From Podochytrium sp. JEL0797 (lineage: Eukaryota > Chytridiomycota > Chytridiomycetes > Chytridiales > Chytriomycetaceae), in NCBI GenBank assembly GCA_027596195.1, contig JADGJG010000213.1, positions 1 to 30,940 on the forward strand: a stretch of 30,940 nt of DNA, written 5' to 3'. The notes under the pieces are model-generated. The model was not told the DNA's origin, searched no databases, and worked only from the letters and a program-made list of their open reading frames with translations. Below are positions 11,027-20,978 of this stretch, piece after piece; within the stretch, counting starts at the first letter, position 1; each line of letters starts with the position of its first letter. The translations under genes were made by a program, and so were the position numbers.

Positions 11027-13231
11027 ATGCGATCCGCATTGAAAAGGTCACCGTCCATCACTGAGACACCTCCATCAATCAATTCACTCCAATTGCAACA
11101 TGGAGGTCCTGCCGTTGGATGTGAAAACGCGAGTCAAGCGTCATTCGAACCTCAGTTGGCTTCCACGTCGAAAATCGAAAAAGCATCGACGCGTCTTTCA
11201 GCCACGCAGAATTACCTGATGCCAAATCTACAGAGAGTTCAGATTTCTCAGAGCGACTCAAAACTCTTGCACTCGGATCCGAATCGACAAGAATCAAACG
11301 GGAATCGGATCAATATTGCCGTCGTGCTGTCAAAACTGGCTCTCAAGGACAAATCGAACGTGAAAATTATGGCTGCAGGTGCAAGTGACAAAGAAATCGA
11401 GGAAAGGAGGGCCTCGTTCTCGCCCCAAGAAAGCGAACCTTCATCATTTTCAGATTTCGGTAGCGAACCCAGACAGTCGGATTCCGCATTCGAACATAAA
11501 CCGTTTGACTCTCTTGCACGAGGAGCTGCAGCACTCCGGAGATCCATTTCCATGATGTCTTCGCACAGATCTTCCAACGTGATCTTGAAACACATTCAAT
11601 CCACATCAGCCTTTCAATTGGTTTTCATGGCCCTTCAGTCGAATCGGATACAAATTTATGTTGTTTTCCTTTTCAATTTGGCCATGGTGGGAGGAACTGC
11701 GGTAGTGATTGCGTTTGTCAAAGATCGCGCGTTTTCGACCATCAGGATGTATAATCTCATTCATGCAACATTGGGTGCCATTGGGAAAATGGCGGTAATT
11801 TCCGGATATATCTTGACTCAGCTTATTGGGAAAGACTATGTGGCAAACTCCCTGATCAACAATGACAAGGGTGTTGAGTTGTCGAGCTTTGCATTGGACG
11901 CCAAACTTTTTGTCCCAAAAGACGGCCGTCAGCTTCGACACTTGTATTTGGCTTCCATGTGGTTGCTTGAGGCAGCTCTTTGGGTTTTACTCTTGCAAGT
12001 AAAGTGGGAAGGAATTGTGACCGACATGGGGGTATTCCCTTGCATCCCGGCAACGTACTTGAATGAGAGAGATCTGTTCCACATGAAGGATTTTGTGGAA
12101 GGGTCTGCATCGCTCGCAACAATCTATAATTATGGACTCCCACTGTCGGATGGACTTGTTGGTGGATTCGCAGCTTGGCCGCTCGCGGCTCCTGGGTTTC
12201 AGTTCAACGTTCAAGGCGACGGGCCCGTCTACGCTTTCAAAATCGTGTGTAGCGATTCAATACCAGTTGGCGCATCACCGCCGATTGGACCTCGGGATGT
12301 TCTCTCGTCTCAAATACTCAGCAGTATGGTAGACGCGTCCACGTTAACGGCAACGTTTTCCCTCCGTATTCCTGCACATGATCACAATATGGCCAACTTC
12401 ATCGATCGCGACCTTGTGCAAACCTGCAACATGACGTACGTGATTACCACTGGACTCGTCAAATTTACGTTTGTTGCGGATGAATGGCAAATGGTGACAG
12501 GTGGAAAAATGCAGGAGATTGAAATGTCGAACCAACTTGTCGTGTCTCAAGAAATGAGCCCCAAACTGAGCTTTGAACAATTCATGATTGGGTTGACACC
12601 TGGTACCAACGTGCAAGATGTGATTATCATGACGGGGTTTTACGACGCACTCAGTTGTTTGAATCTCACATCCTTCAGTCCAACACAGGCTGGAAAGATT
12701 TCTCAGCTGTTCAAGTGGGCTCAGAATCTGGAAGGACAATATGACGTGAGTCAAATGTGGCAAGGGCTGGCTGGAGCCATTGGAGCCATCAGTCATTTCC
12801 AATTGAACCAGTATGATGGGAGTAAGACGGACAATTGCATTTATTCCGGGGTGCAACAATGGGGGATAATCAAAATGCCATCAACAGCTATCTTATTGAT
12901 TTTGGGGGCCTCTGCTCTAGGACTGCTGTGTCTTGCTTTGTATTTGGGGAGGTGGCTGCGATATTCTGGTGGCAGTGCTTTGCATGATCGGGTCGCGCGG
13001 ATAATAAGCTCACCGTTGCTCATTGCATATCATATGAAGAGTATCATAACGGGGTACATTAAGGATATCAAAAGTCGAGATCATAGCACGAGAAGTGTCA
13101 GGAAACATTTGGGCAAAATCAAGTTGATGGTTGGTGAGGATATAAGAACTGTGGAGGATGCGGAGGGAAGAATTGTGATTGATCGACCGAATGACGTTGC
13201 GGCCCTTCGAAAGACGAAGTATTATAAATAA
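11027..13231 (+). CDS. Orphan intronless integral membrane protein with a large ectodomain
   Basis: I do not recognise the family. A single uninterrupted frame of 734 residues, unlike the intron-rich neighbours. The N-terminal ~200 residues are Ser/Gln-rich, charged and probably cytosolic. Hydrophobic segments lie near residues 208-233 (IYVVFLFNLAMVGGTAVV), 241-268 (LGAIGKMAVISGYILTQLIG), 306-325 (ASMWLLEAALWVLLLQV) and 618-645 (AILLILGASALGLLCLALYL). Between the third and fourth lies a ~290-residue domain with scattered Cys (contexts FPCIPA, IVCSDS, QTCNMT, LSCLNLT, DNCIYSG) and N-glycosylation sequons (NMT, NLT), so it is probably extracellular or lumenal with disulfides. A basic cytosolic tail of ~90 residues ends the protein. 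The ATG at 11027 is the first in frame after the Ral stop. Being intact over 2.2 kb argues for selection. Retrocopy origin or a lineage-specific receptor-like family are both possible. Confidence 0.7.
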   Translation: MRSALKRSPSITETPPSINSLQLQHGGPAVGCENASQASFEPQLASTSKIEKASTRLSATQNYLMPNLQRVQISQSDSKLLHSDPNRQESNGNRINIAVVLSKLALKDKSNVKIMAAGASDKEIEERRASFSPQESEPSSFSDFGSEPRQSDSAFEHKPFDSLARGAAALRRSISMMSSHRSSNVILKHIQSTSAFQLVFMALQSNRIQIYVVFLFNLAMVGGTAVVIAFVKDRAFSTIRMYNLIHATLGAIGKMAVISGYILTQLIGKDYVANSLINNDKGVELSSFALDAKLFVPKDGRQLRHLYLASMWLLEAALWVLLLQVKWEGIVTDMGVFPCIPATYLNERDLFHMKDFVEGSASLATIYNYGLPLSDGLVGGFAAWPLAAPGFQFNVQGDGPVYAFKIVCSDSIPVGASPPIGPRDVLSSQILSSMVDASTLTATFSLRIPAHDHNMANFIDRDLVQTCNMTYVITTGLVKFTFVADEWQMVTGGKMQEIEMSNQLVVSQEMSPKLSFEQFMIGLTPGTNVQDVIIMTGFYDALSCLNLTSFSPTQAGKISQLFKWAQNLEGQYDVSQMWQGLAGAIGAISHFQLNQYDGSKTDNCIYSGVQQWGIIKMPSTAILLILGASALGLLCLALYLGRWLRYSGGSALHDRVARIISSPLLIAYHMKSIITGYIKDIKSRDHSTRSVRKHLGKIKLMVGEDIRTVEDAEGRIVIDRPNDVAALRKTKYYK

Positions 13232-13317
13232 GAAGGAAAAAGAAGGAAGTAAGAAGGAAAAACCTCTCTCTCCTCGCATGTTAGGTCACCTCCACATTCC
13301 TCAACTGACCACGGGGG

Positions 13318-13420
13318 AAAATCGTACGTGAGCAAAATAACCTCAACACGATTGAGATACAAAAAAACGCGATGCAATGCTCCAATCACGCCAAACAAAC
13401 CGAAGAATAAAAGAAACAAA
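13318..13420 (+). repeat. ~120 bp dispersed repeat, copy 1 (partial)
   Basis: Shares the core aacgcgatgcaatgctccaa followed by tcacgccaaacaaaccgaag and agaataaaag with the copies at 14.6-14.95 kb and 16.15 kb. The first half, the mannosidase-like part, is mostly lost here. It lies just beyond the 3' end of decayed copy A. Confidence 0.7.
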
Positions 13421-13477
13421 CACACTTTGCGATTCCATGCAGCAAAGCGATGGGGGTCACAGATGAATACCATTTCA

Positions 13478-14403
13478 TTACTGCTGAACACACATTGTTC
13501 CTATGGTTGGTTCGGAGGAAATTTCCTGGCGAGTGAACATGGAGGAGATCATGGCCTTGTGTAGAGTGATAGTCATAGTGGGAGGTGGACCAGAAATGGG
13601 GGTGGCTGTGCTTTTCAAGAAATAAAAGTCAAAGTCCCGTGAAGGGGTAGTGGGGGCAGGTGGAACCGAAGGTGTTGGGGCGCGGAGGAGTCCGGACAGT
13701 TGAAAAACGGCTGGGTTGAGTCCGCCTGTTGGAAAATTTTCTACTGTAATAGGGATGAATGTGAGTATCGAAAAAAAAATATGAGGAAGACCCACCAAAA
13801 ACGTTGCCGGTTTTCAACGCGGTGAGTTCCGCCACATTACGCTCATGTGTGTCTCACAACTCTGTCAATTCCATCTTGGTGCTGTGAAGCTCGGTGCCTT
13901 GAAACCATAATCCCGGACGACTCTCTTGTTGTCATTCTCCAAACCGGGTATCTTCTCATCCTTGGAGCTGTTGGATGTTTCAAGATCCGCGATGCTGAAG
14001 GGCCTTGGACCTTGGCCTGGTTGACATCGAGGGTGGCCTGGGTTTCCTTGCAAAAAGATTCTTGCGGTAGAACGTGTGGACCCTGTCTAGAGATTCGGCG
14101 ATGCCATTGGAAACAGTATCAAAGCTCTGTGTTTGAGAAAGTGGGTTGAGGAGGGGTCAAATAGAGGAGAAAGGGAAGAGAATGGGTTACCTTCTTAAAA
14201 GGCATGAAAGACTGCCAAGAGGGACAGACTGCCCAGAAATGTCGCCGCTTTTGCTTTCAATATTGATAATAATGGACCTCTTCTGAGCAAGGTGCGGAAT
14301 AGAGAAGCGGGGGAAGGAGAGGAAGCCGAATAAGAATTGGACTCATTGGAAACCAGTACAGATTTACGCATCTAAAGCATCTGTGTTTAGCTGAGTGTTC
14401 ATT
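13478..14403 (-). pseudogene. Decayed coiled-coil gene, copy A
   Basis: Minus-strand remnant. The 3' part is well kept: the frame AELTALKTGNVF joins, through a clean 52-nt GT..AG intron (13795-13744), to VENFPTGGLNPAVFQLSGLL and continues through a Pro-rich stretch to a stop at 13478. Upstream the coiled coil is broken: ADLETSNSSKDEKIPGLEND lies in one frame and TELHSTKMELTEL in the next, the latter followed by an in-frame TGA before DTHERNVAELTALKTG. Further upstream, 14199-14415 is similar to the matching part of copy B (both encode an H-Y-x-Q-Y and W-x-V-C-x-S context, and both contain the antisense of catctgtgtt followed by tgttcatttt). At least one frameshift and one stop make it non-functional as read. 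Function of the family unknown. Confidence 0.5.
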
Positions 14404-14578
14404 TTCAGCAATGAAATCATCCAGAACAGGTTGTGAATAACACGCGAGGAGGACCCCCCCCCAATTATAGCGACTTAGTGGTACCTTCCACGACGAGATC
14501 TGAAATACCGCCGTTGTGTGGTTACAACTTGTGCTTGAGGTTATGGGGGTCCAACCAGTGGAGCTCAAAAGGCAAATA

Positions 14579-14955
14579 AAAAAACATACCCAAACCCAAG
14601 CATCCCCTCACTAACAACCTCAACACTCTTCAATAGCAATAAAACGCGAAACAATGCTTTAATAAAGCCAAACACACTGCCTTAATTAAAGAAGGGCAAA
14701 AGAATAAAAACATGTCCAGACCCAAGCATCCTCTCGCCAACAACATCAATACGCTCCAGAAGCAACACAACGCGAAATAATGAACCAATCAAGCCAAACT
14801 AACACAAGAATAAAAGAAAACGCAGCGAATCAAAACGAATCAAAAAAAAGGTCCAAACCCAAGCATCCCCTCACCAACAACCTCAGCACCCATTCAGAAG
14901 CAATAAAATGGGAACAATGCTCCAATCGCGCCAAGCAAACCAGAGAATAAAATCC
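14579..14955 (+). repeat. ~120 bp dispersed repeat, copies 2-4 in tandem
   Basis: Three copies at about 14579-14705, 14706-14840 and 14845-14955. Each begins with a relative of cccaagcatcccctcaccaa, goes on with a tcaayrcnctycagaagcaa-like stretch, and ends with a relative of aagccaaacaaacaagaata. The middle copy starts with ATG and encodes MSRPKHPLANNINTLQK before a stop, closely matching the first residues of the downstream mannosidase. Confidence 0.8.
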
Positions 14956-15239
14956 GCCTAGTAAAATTCAAAAGCAGACAACGCAAAATGTGACAACGCC
15001 GCAGCAGCAGAAGCCACGAAATGAAAGAACAAGCTTAACACATTCCGACACACCTTTTACCCCCTCACCGACACCCCTTTTTTCCCTTCTCCTTCTTCCG
15101 AGTCACTTCTTCAGAAATATTCTTTAACTCATTGTATTTGTTCATCTTTTTGTTGCAAAGAACTTGAGACTGGCAAGTCCATTGCAATTAGTTGTACATT
15201 CACCTCACCTCAACTTCATGCTCACCGACGCGAGACGTT

Positions 15240-16081
15240 TCAACTCCGGATTCGATTCGATTTCAACCTCGCCTTCATGGCAGCACGCTGTCGCTCTCGA
15301 ATCCCCACTGCAAAAGATGGTCCATTCTTGTTTGTGCATATACACTCAAAATTTCCACAACAACGGGCAAATACCCCCCCCCCCTCTCCTCCACTTCCAC
15401 CCGCGTAAAACCGAATTCGTTGGTCCAATTCCCATTTTCGAAGGGATGAGGCTCACGCTTCACAATTGCACCACCCCAGACCCCTTCATGAAAGCGAACG
15501 CGCTCCACATTCTTCTTGAAAAGATCGAGTGCCTCCATCTTGTACGCTTGGAACTTTCGAAAAAGACGTATAATGGGTCGTGATCTGAAGGTCGTTTTTG
15601 AGTTGCGCGATCTCGGCGTCCTTGGTGGTGATCTCGGCGTCTTTTGTGGAGGTGGTGAGCGTCGTAGCGGCGAGCTGCTGGGTGAGATCTTGGACCTCCT
15701 TGTTCATGGCCTCGATCGTCGGCGCCTAGTGGGTTTCATTCTCTGCGTGAGCCTGCAAGGCCTCTGTAGTTGCTGTAGCTGCCTCTGTAGCGTCCTGTGA
15801 GAAAATGGTGGAGGAGGTGTCAACTTGGAATAGCGTATGAGGATGGAGGGGAGGGGGGGGGGGGATACCTTCTGGGAAGAACAGACTACCCAGAGAAATC
15901 GCTCTTTTTTCTTTCCATATTGAAAATAATGGAGCTCGCTTTGCATCACGTTGCGGAGAAGAGAAGTAGCATTTTAAGGGGGGGTGAACAGCTCTGTGGA
16001 AACTGAACATGAAGAACCAGACTCATTGGAAAGTTGTACGAAGGCACGCAACTGCAACATCTGTGTTCAGTTGAATGTTCA
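15240..16081 (-). pseudogene. Decayed coiled-coil gene, copy B
   Basis: Minus-strand remnant parallel to copy A. It starts near 16081 (MNIQLNTDVAVACLRTTFQ), passes through ELHYFQYGKKKERFLWVVCS, then a coiled coil: DATEAATATTEALQAHAENE, a TAG stop at about 15726, then directly in the same frame IEAMNKEVQDLTQQLAATTL and KDAEITTKDAEIAQLKNDLQ. After a frame change comes KMEALDLFKKNVERVRFHEG followed by a tryptophan-rich stretch. The in-frame TAG inside an otherwise continuous heptad region is the clearest sign of decay. A plus-strand frame across 15164-15583 appears to be the antisense shadow. Confidence 0.5.
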
Positions 16082-16147
16082 TTTTTAGCACCCTAATTTT
16101 AATCAGTGGTGGTGAATCAAACCAGAGGAGTATCAAACAACAACATG

Positions 16148-16350
16148 AGTATCGTCTAAACCCAAGCATCCCCTCACCAACAACCTCCCCCTCTTTATTA
16201 GTAATAAAACGCGAAATAATGCACCAATCAAGCCAGCCAAACAGACAAAAGAATAAAAGAAAACCAGCGAATAAAACCGAATCAAAAAACATGTCCAAAC
16301 CCAAGCATCCCCTCACCAACAATCTCAATACGCTCCAGAAGCACCGCGAT
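16148..16350 (+). repeat. ~120 bp dispersed repeat, copies 5 and 6 (copy 6 forms the mannosidase 5' end)
   Basis: Copy 5 (16148-16282) is full length and lies directly before copy 6 (16283-16350). Copy 6 shares only the first half of the unit (atgtccaaacccaagcatcc, then caatacgctccagaagca), and this is the start codon and first codons of the alpha-mannosidase gene. Similarity ends as the conserved mannosidase sequence begins. Confidence 0.75.
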
Positions 16351-19300
16351 ATTACACTCGCTCGCTTCGACAAGTTTGTTCAGCGTGGCCAGTTTGAGGA
16401 TGTCAACCTCAACACTGCGCTGTGGAAGAAGCGTTCCGGGTCTTCCGTGTCGCTGTCTGTCTTTGCCGTGCCGAACCTTCAGCGCATCTCGTTCCAGGAC
16501 GCCCTCAAGGGCGAGTACAAGCCCGCCAGCGTGGGCCAGTGGTTCGGCCCGAGTATGTTGTTGTTCTTTGTGATTCTCGCTGCCTTCCCTGTTTTATCCA
16601 TTAACCCATCCTTCCCCCTTCTTTACTCCCCGCCAGCCCTGGCCACCTTCTGGTTCAAGGTAAAATCACTCCGCTGTGTTGCGCATAAAGCTTGGCATTA
16701 CGCCCTGGAAGTGCCTTTCTGACTCGCGAGAAATTTCCTCCAGGCGGCCATCGAAATCCCCGCGGACTTTGCCGGCGAAGAAGTTTTGTTTGAATTCGAC
16801 GCGTCGAACGAGGCGATGCTGTGGTCCACGGATGGACGGCCTCTGACTGGCTTCACGGGCAGCGGCGGCTGGTGGGGCGGCGATGATAAGCACTCAGACT
16901 ACTTGATCGCTCCCAACGCGGTCGCCGGTGCAAAGTACGAATTCTATGTCGAAATGGCCTGCAACCCGCGTGGCGGAATCGCCGACTCTGTGGATCCGCA
17001 TCCTGACATGAACAAGTCGTATCGCCTCGATGTGGCCGGAATTGCTGTCCGAAACAAGCTGGGAACCGAGTTGATGCTGTATTTTGAGCTGCTGAATCAG
17101 TTTGCGCGGGTGCGTGTTTGGTTTTCGGTGGCGTGGTTGGCGATGCCGGATGACTGATGAATTTGCATGTAGGACACCCCACAAGAGTGGCAAATCAATG
17201 CGGATGCTTTGTATGTCGCTGACAGTGTCATCAACGCGTTCAGATTGAATGACGAAGGGTTCGTGATTTGCTAGCATCATTCGCACGCTGATTTTGGTCT
17301 ACAGAGCTTTGCAGGACGCTCATGACATTGCTGTCAAGTTCTTTGTCGACCACAAAAAAGAAGGACGCTCTCTTCACGAAATCTATGCTTGTGGAGACTG
17401 CCACATTGACACTGGTATGTTCGACGTAGGAAATGTCTCACAGCTTGTTCTCACAGTTTTCATTCTCACCCCCCTCACCCCATCAGCTTGGTTGTGGGTA
17501 CGAATCCTTACTTTTGGGCTTCGATTTTTCCCAAATTCCTCCGTCGGTTCCTGATTGTATTTTTCTCCAGCCTTTCGACGAAACCAAGCGCAAGTCTGGT
17601 CGCTCTTGGGCCCGCCAAATCATGTTTATGAAGAGCAACCCCAACTTTACATTCACGGCGTCTCAAGCACAGCAGTTCGAGTGGGTCGAGCAGTTGTACC
17701 CGACCTTGTTCAAGGACATGCAGGAATATTACAAGAAAGAGCAGTTTTTCCCCGTTGGCGGAACCTGGGTTGAAATGGACTGCAACATGCCGAGTGGAGA
17801 GGCTTTGTGCAGACAGTTCCTTTACGGGTATGCTGCAAAACCGTACCTCAATCCCACTAACGTCCCTAAAACCTCCCGCAAAAAACAGACAGAGATTTTT
17901 CGAGAGTCGTTTCGGGGACCGTTGCTCTGTTTTCTGGCTTCCAGGTACTTTTCGATACGTTTTGCGGTACGCGCCTTGCGCTAAACTTCGTGTTTGCCAG
18001 ATACGTTCGGATACTCTGCCCAACTGCCTCAAATTTCGAACTTGGCTGGTGGGTTACATCTGTTCGAGGAATTCGCCGCCTTGCTAACGCCAGCCCGTCA
18101 CAGGAATGAAGTACTTTTTCACACAAAAGATCAGCTGGAACAGCATCAACAGATTCCCGCACACAACTTTCATGTGGGCCGGGTAAGAAATTCGACGAGG
18201 CAACCTCTGCTCCTTTCTCCGGCCGTGTGTGTCACTCACTTTTTCTTCAATGCTCAGTCTCGACAACTCGGAACTCCTCACTCATTTCTCGCCAGCGGAA
18301 ACGTATATTGGCCAATGCAACGTCGCTGAAGTTGTGAAAAGGTGCTTATCACTAGTTCGTTTTTTTGCTCGTTCCTTTCTGATCGACGCGGTCGCGTTTT
18401 ATTCACCGCATAGCGTTCACAACCACCAAGACAAAGCGTACACCAATAAGTCAATCTACCTTTACGGAAACGGTGACGGTGGAGGTGGCCCCCTCGCGTC
18501 CATGATTGACCGCTTGGCGCTCCTAAGTCATGTCGAGGGTCTTCCAGCGACAGTCAAAAACTCGAACCCGTCTGAGTTTTACAAGGACCTCGAGGCCACG
18601 AGCCATGGGCTGAATCGATGGAAGGGAGAGCTCTACTTTGAGCTGCACCGCGGAACTGTTGAGTGTTATTTTTTCTTCTGGACGAGTTCGAAATCCTTTC
18701 CTCGCTGGAAAACTCACGCCACAGCTTCACCCAATAGTACACAACACACGGACTCATCAAAAAGTACAACCGTACATCCGAAATCCTCCTCCGCCAAGTC
18801 GAATACCTGTCGACCCTCGCCCTCGCGAATCCGCGCTCCCAATCCTCTGGATTCGCGTACCCAAAAGCCGAGCTCGACCGTCTCTGGAAACTTGTCTTGT
18901 TGAATCAGTTCCACGATGTGTTGCCCGGGAGCTCTCTCAAACTTGTTTATGACGACGCGATTCGGTTTTACGAGGATGTGAAAACGACGGGAGGGAGGTT
19001 GAGGGCGGAAGCGTTGAACGCGTTGATGGGCGGGTTGAAGACGGAGAGGGCGGGAAGCCAAGGTATGTGTAGATTGGGCTTGTTAACTCGCGATTCTGAT
19101 TATTTTTTTGCAGCCGTTGCTGTCATTAACACGACGAGTTGGCCCATTGACGCGACTGTCATTGAGGTGAATATGGCGGATTTGACTCCTGGAGCTGAAC
19201 TGCTCGGAGGATCGACTTGGCAGCAGTTTTCCAAAAGCGGGAAAGCTCTGGTGTATGGTTCGTGTTATCATTTTGTTGTTCTCGAATTTCGGCGAAAATA

Positions 19301-20886
19301 TTCATACGGCTCCAACCACAGTCGACCAAGTGAACACTGTTTCTGTGAAATCGTTCGCTCTTGGGAACAAGCCTGCTGGATTCGTGCCTGTCACTGGTGC
19401 GATTTTTGTTTTGTTTTGACACGCGTTTCTCCATTCTGACACCAATTATTCTTCTTGCACCACCCTTCAGTGAAAAAAATTGCACACCCTCATGCGCAAA
19501 CCAACGCGGATGGCTTCGTTGACGTTGCCTCCGACGACCAAGTGTACGAGATTCAAAACCGGTACATCAAGGTCAAGATTGATCAGCACGGCCGTTTGGT
19601 GTCTGTTTTTGAAAAGTCATCTGGGTCAGTTTGCCTTTTTTTGCATCGCGTTTGCTCTTTTTTATTGATTCGGTTCCAAAAACTATCAGCCACGAAGCCA
19701 TTGCCCCAGATCAGCTCGGAAACGTGTTCAAACTATTTGAAGACATTCCCACGCGTTGGGATGCTTGGGATGTCGAAGTGTACCATCTCGAGAAGGGTTG
19801 GGATGCGGGTGTGGGTGTTGTGACTGTCGAAGAGGCTGGGCCGTTACGAGTCGTGTTGAGCGTCAAGCACCCGTTGAGCGATGTCAGCACGTTGGATCAG
19901 AGAATCATCATGACGGCTGCGGATTCCAAGATTGAGTTTGAGAACAAGGTGGATTGGAGAGAGAATCGTGTCATTATGGTATTTTGGATTTTTTTTCCTC
20001 CTACGTGGTTTTTGGTGTCGATGCTCACTGCTCTCACATCGCAGAAAGTGGAGTTCCCGTTGAATGTCAATTGTGACTACGCGACCTACGAGACGCAGTT
20101 TGGGTACATCCAGCGTCCCACGCACTACAACACGTCCTGGGACTTGGCGCGATTCGAAGTCTGCGGTCACCGATACGCCGATTTGTCTGAATACGGGTTC
20201 GGTGTCGCGTTGTTGAACGATTGTAAGTACGGATATTCCACCAAAGGAGGAGTCATGAGAATGTCGCTGTTGCGTTCGTCCAAGAGCCCCGATGATACGG
20301 CGGACATGCAGATTCACACTTTCAAGTACGCGTTGTATCCGCACAAGGGATCGTTCTTGGAGAGTGATGTTGTGAAGGTGGCGTATCAGTACAATGAGAA
20401 GCCGATTGTTCAGTTGAGTGCGAAACGGGTCTTGGTTTTTGTTTTAGTGGTGACGGAGCTGACGCGTTTTTTTCGCACAGCCCGACTCTTGTGATCCCTT
20501 CGGCTCTCATCTCGAGCGACTTTTTCACTGTGAGCGAGCGCAATTTCGTGCTGGACACGGTCAAGGTGGCGGAAGACGCGCGCGTGTCGGGAAAGAATGG
20601 CAACGTGGATGTCGTGCTGAGATTCTACGAGGCGTATGGAGGACGCGGTGTTGCGAGAGTTGATACGTGAGTGTTTCCTCCCATTCCTTTCGGCTTTTTC
20701 GACCGCGAGAACGCGATAATTGATTTTGTTTGCAACAGGCTCTTCAACATCAAGGAAGCGAGCTTCTGTAACATTTTGGAGGACATGGAGGAGCCTGTGA
20801 CTGTTGAGAATGATGGAAAGACTCTTGTGATTCCGTTTGGACCGTTCAAGATCATTTCTGTGCGCTTGTTGATTGGAAACGCTTGA
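16291..20886 (+). CDS. AMS1: Alpha-mannosidase, GH38 (Ams1 / MAN2C1 type)
   Basis: Zinc-dependent retaining exo-alpha-mannosidase that degrades free oligomannosides in cytosol and vacuole. Twenty exons: 16291-16552, 16637-16659, 16744-17109, 17173-17258, 17305-17414, 17487-17497, 17571-17827, 17889-17944, 18001-18048, 18104-18182, 18258-18341, 18414-18657, 18738-19062, 19114-19257, 19322-19396, 19471-19624, 19690-19978, 20045-20412, 20481-20666 and 20739-20886; 1104 residues (yeast Ams1 is 1083). Zinc site: H279-x-D281 in HIDTAWLWP and H601-D602 in [11 protein letters not shown]. Likely nucleophile: D391 in [14 protein letters not shown]. Other hallmarks: FGPTLATFWFK, DGGGGP, and a C-terminal LRFYEAYGG block. 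Exon 6 is an 11-nt microexon coding the WLW of the active-site motif. Exons 12 and 18 use GTTGAG donors. No signal peptide, as expected for this class. The start codon sits in a dispersed-repeat copy. Confidence 0.95.
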
Positions 20887-20950
20887 TCGCGTTTTTTTCT
20901 TCTTCCTCTTCAACACAGCGTGTGCAAAATATGTGTGTATTAAAGTGAGA

Positions 20951-20956
20951 AATAAA
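20951..20956 (+). terminator. Poly(A) signal AATAAA after alpha-mannosidase
   Basis: AATAAA 65 nt after the mannosidase stop, followed by a T-rich stretch. Confidence 0.5.
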
Positions 20957-20978
20957 CTGGTATTTTCCCCTTTTTTTT

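Larger units (their letters stand above)
13232..16290. other. Gene-poor 3 kb block of decayed, repeated sequence
   Basis: No intact gene found. It contains two degenerate minus-strand copies of a coiled-coil gene (13478-14403 and 15240-16081) and copies of a ~120 bp repeat (13318-13420, 14579-14955, 16148-16282), whose final partial copy merges with the start of the mannosidase gene. Between about 14956 and 15160 I see only A/C-rich sequence without any feature. Confidence 0.65.

Noticed and set aside
13222..13491. Minus-strand hydrophobic frame (LLFFGLFGVIGALHRV) as a gene
   Set aside because: It lies after the stop of decayed copy A and consists mainly of a copy of the ~120 bp repeat; similar hydrophobic frames arise in the other copies from the same antisense sequence.
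15164..15583. 139-residue plus-strand frame
   Set aside because: Lies opposite the decayed copy B coding stretch, with no recognisable domain and a composition typical of an antisense frame.
20429..20480. Apparent frameshift in alpha-mannosidase near the end of exon 18
   Set aside because: The obvious GTCTTG donor at 20429 puts the next exon out of frame, but a GTTGAG donor at 20413 restores phase with a normal 68-nt intron, so no break is needed.
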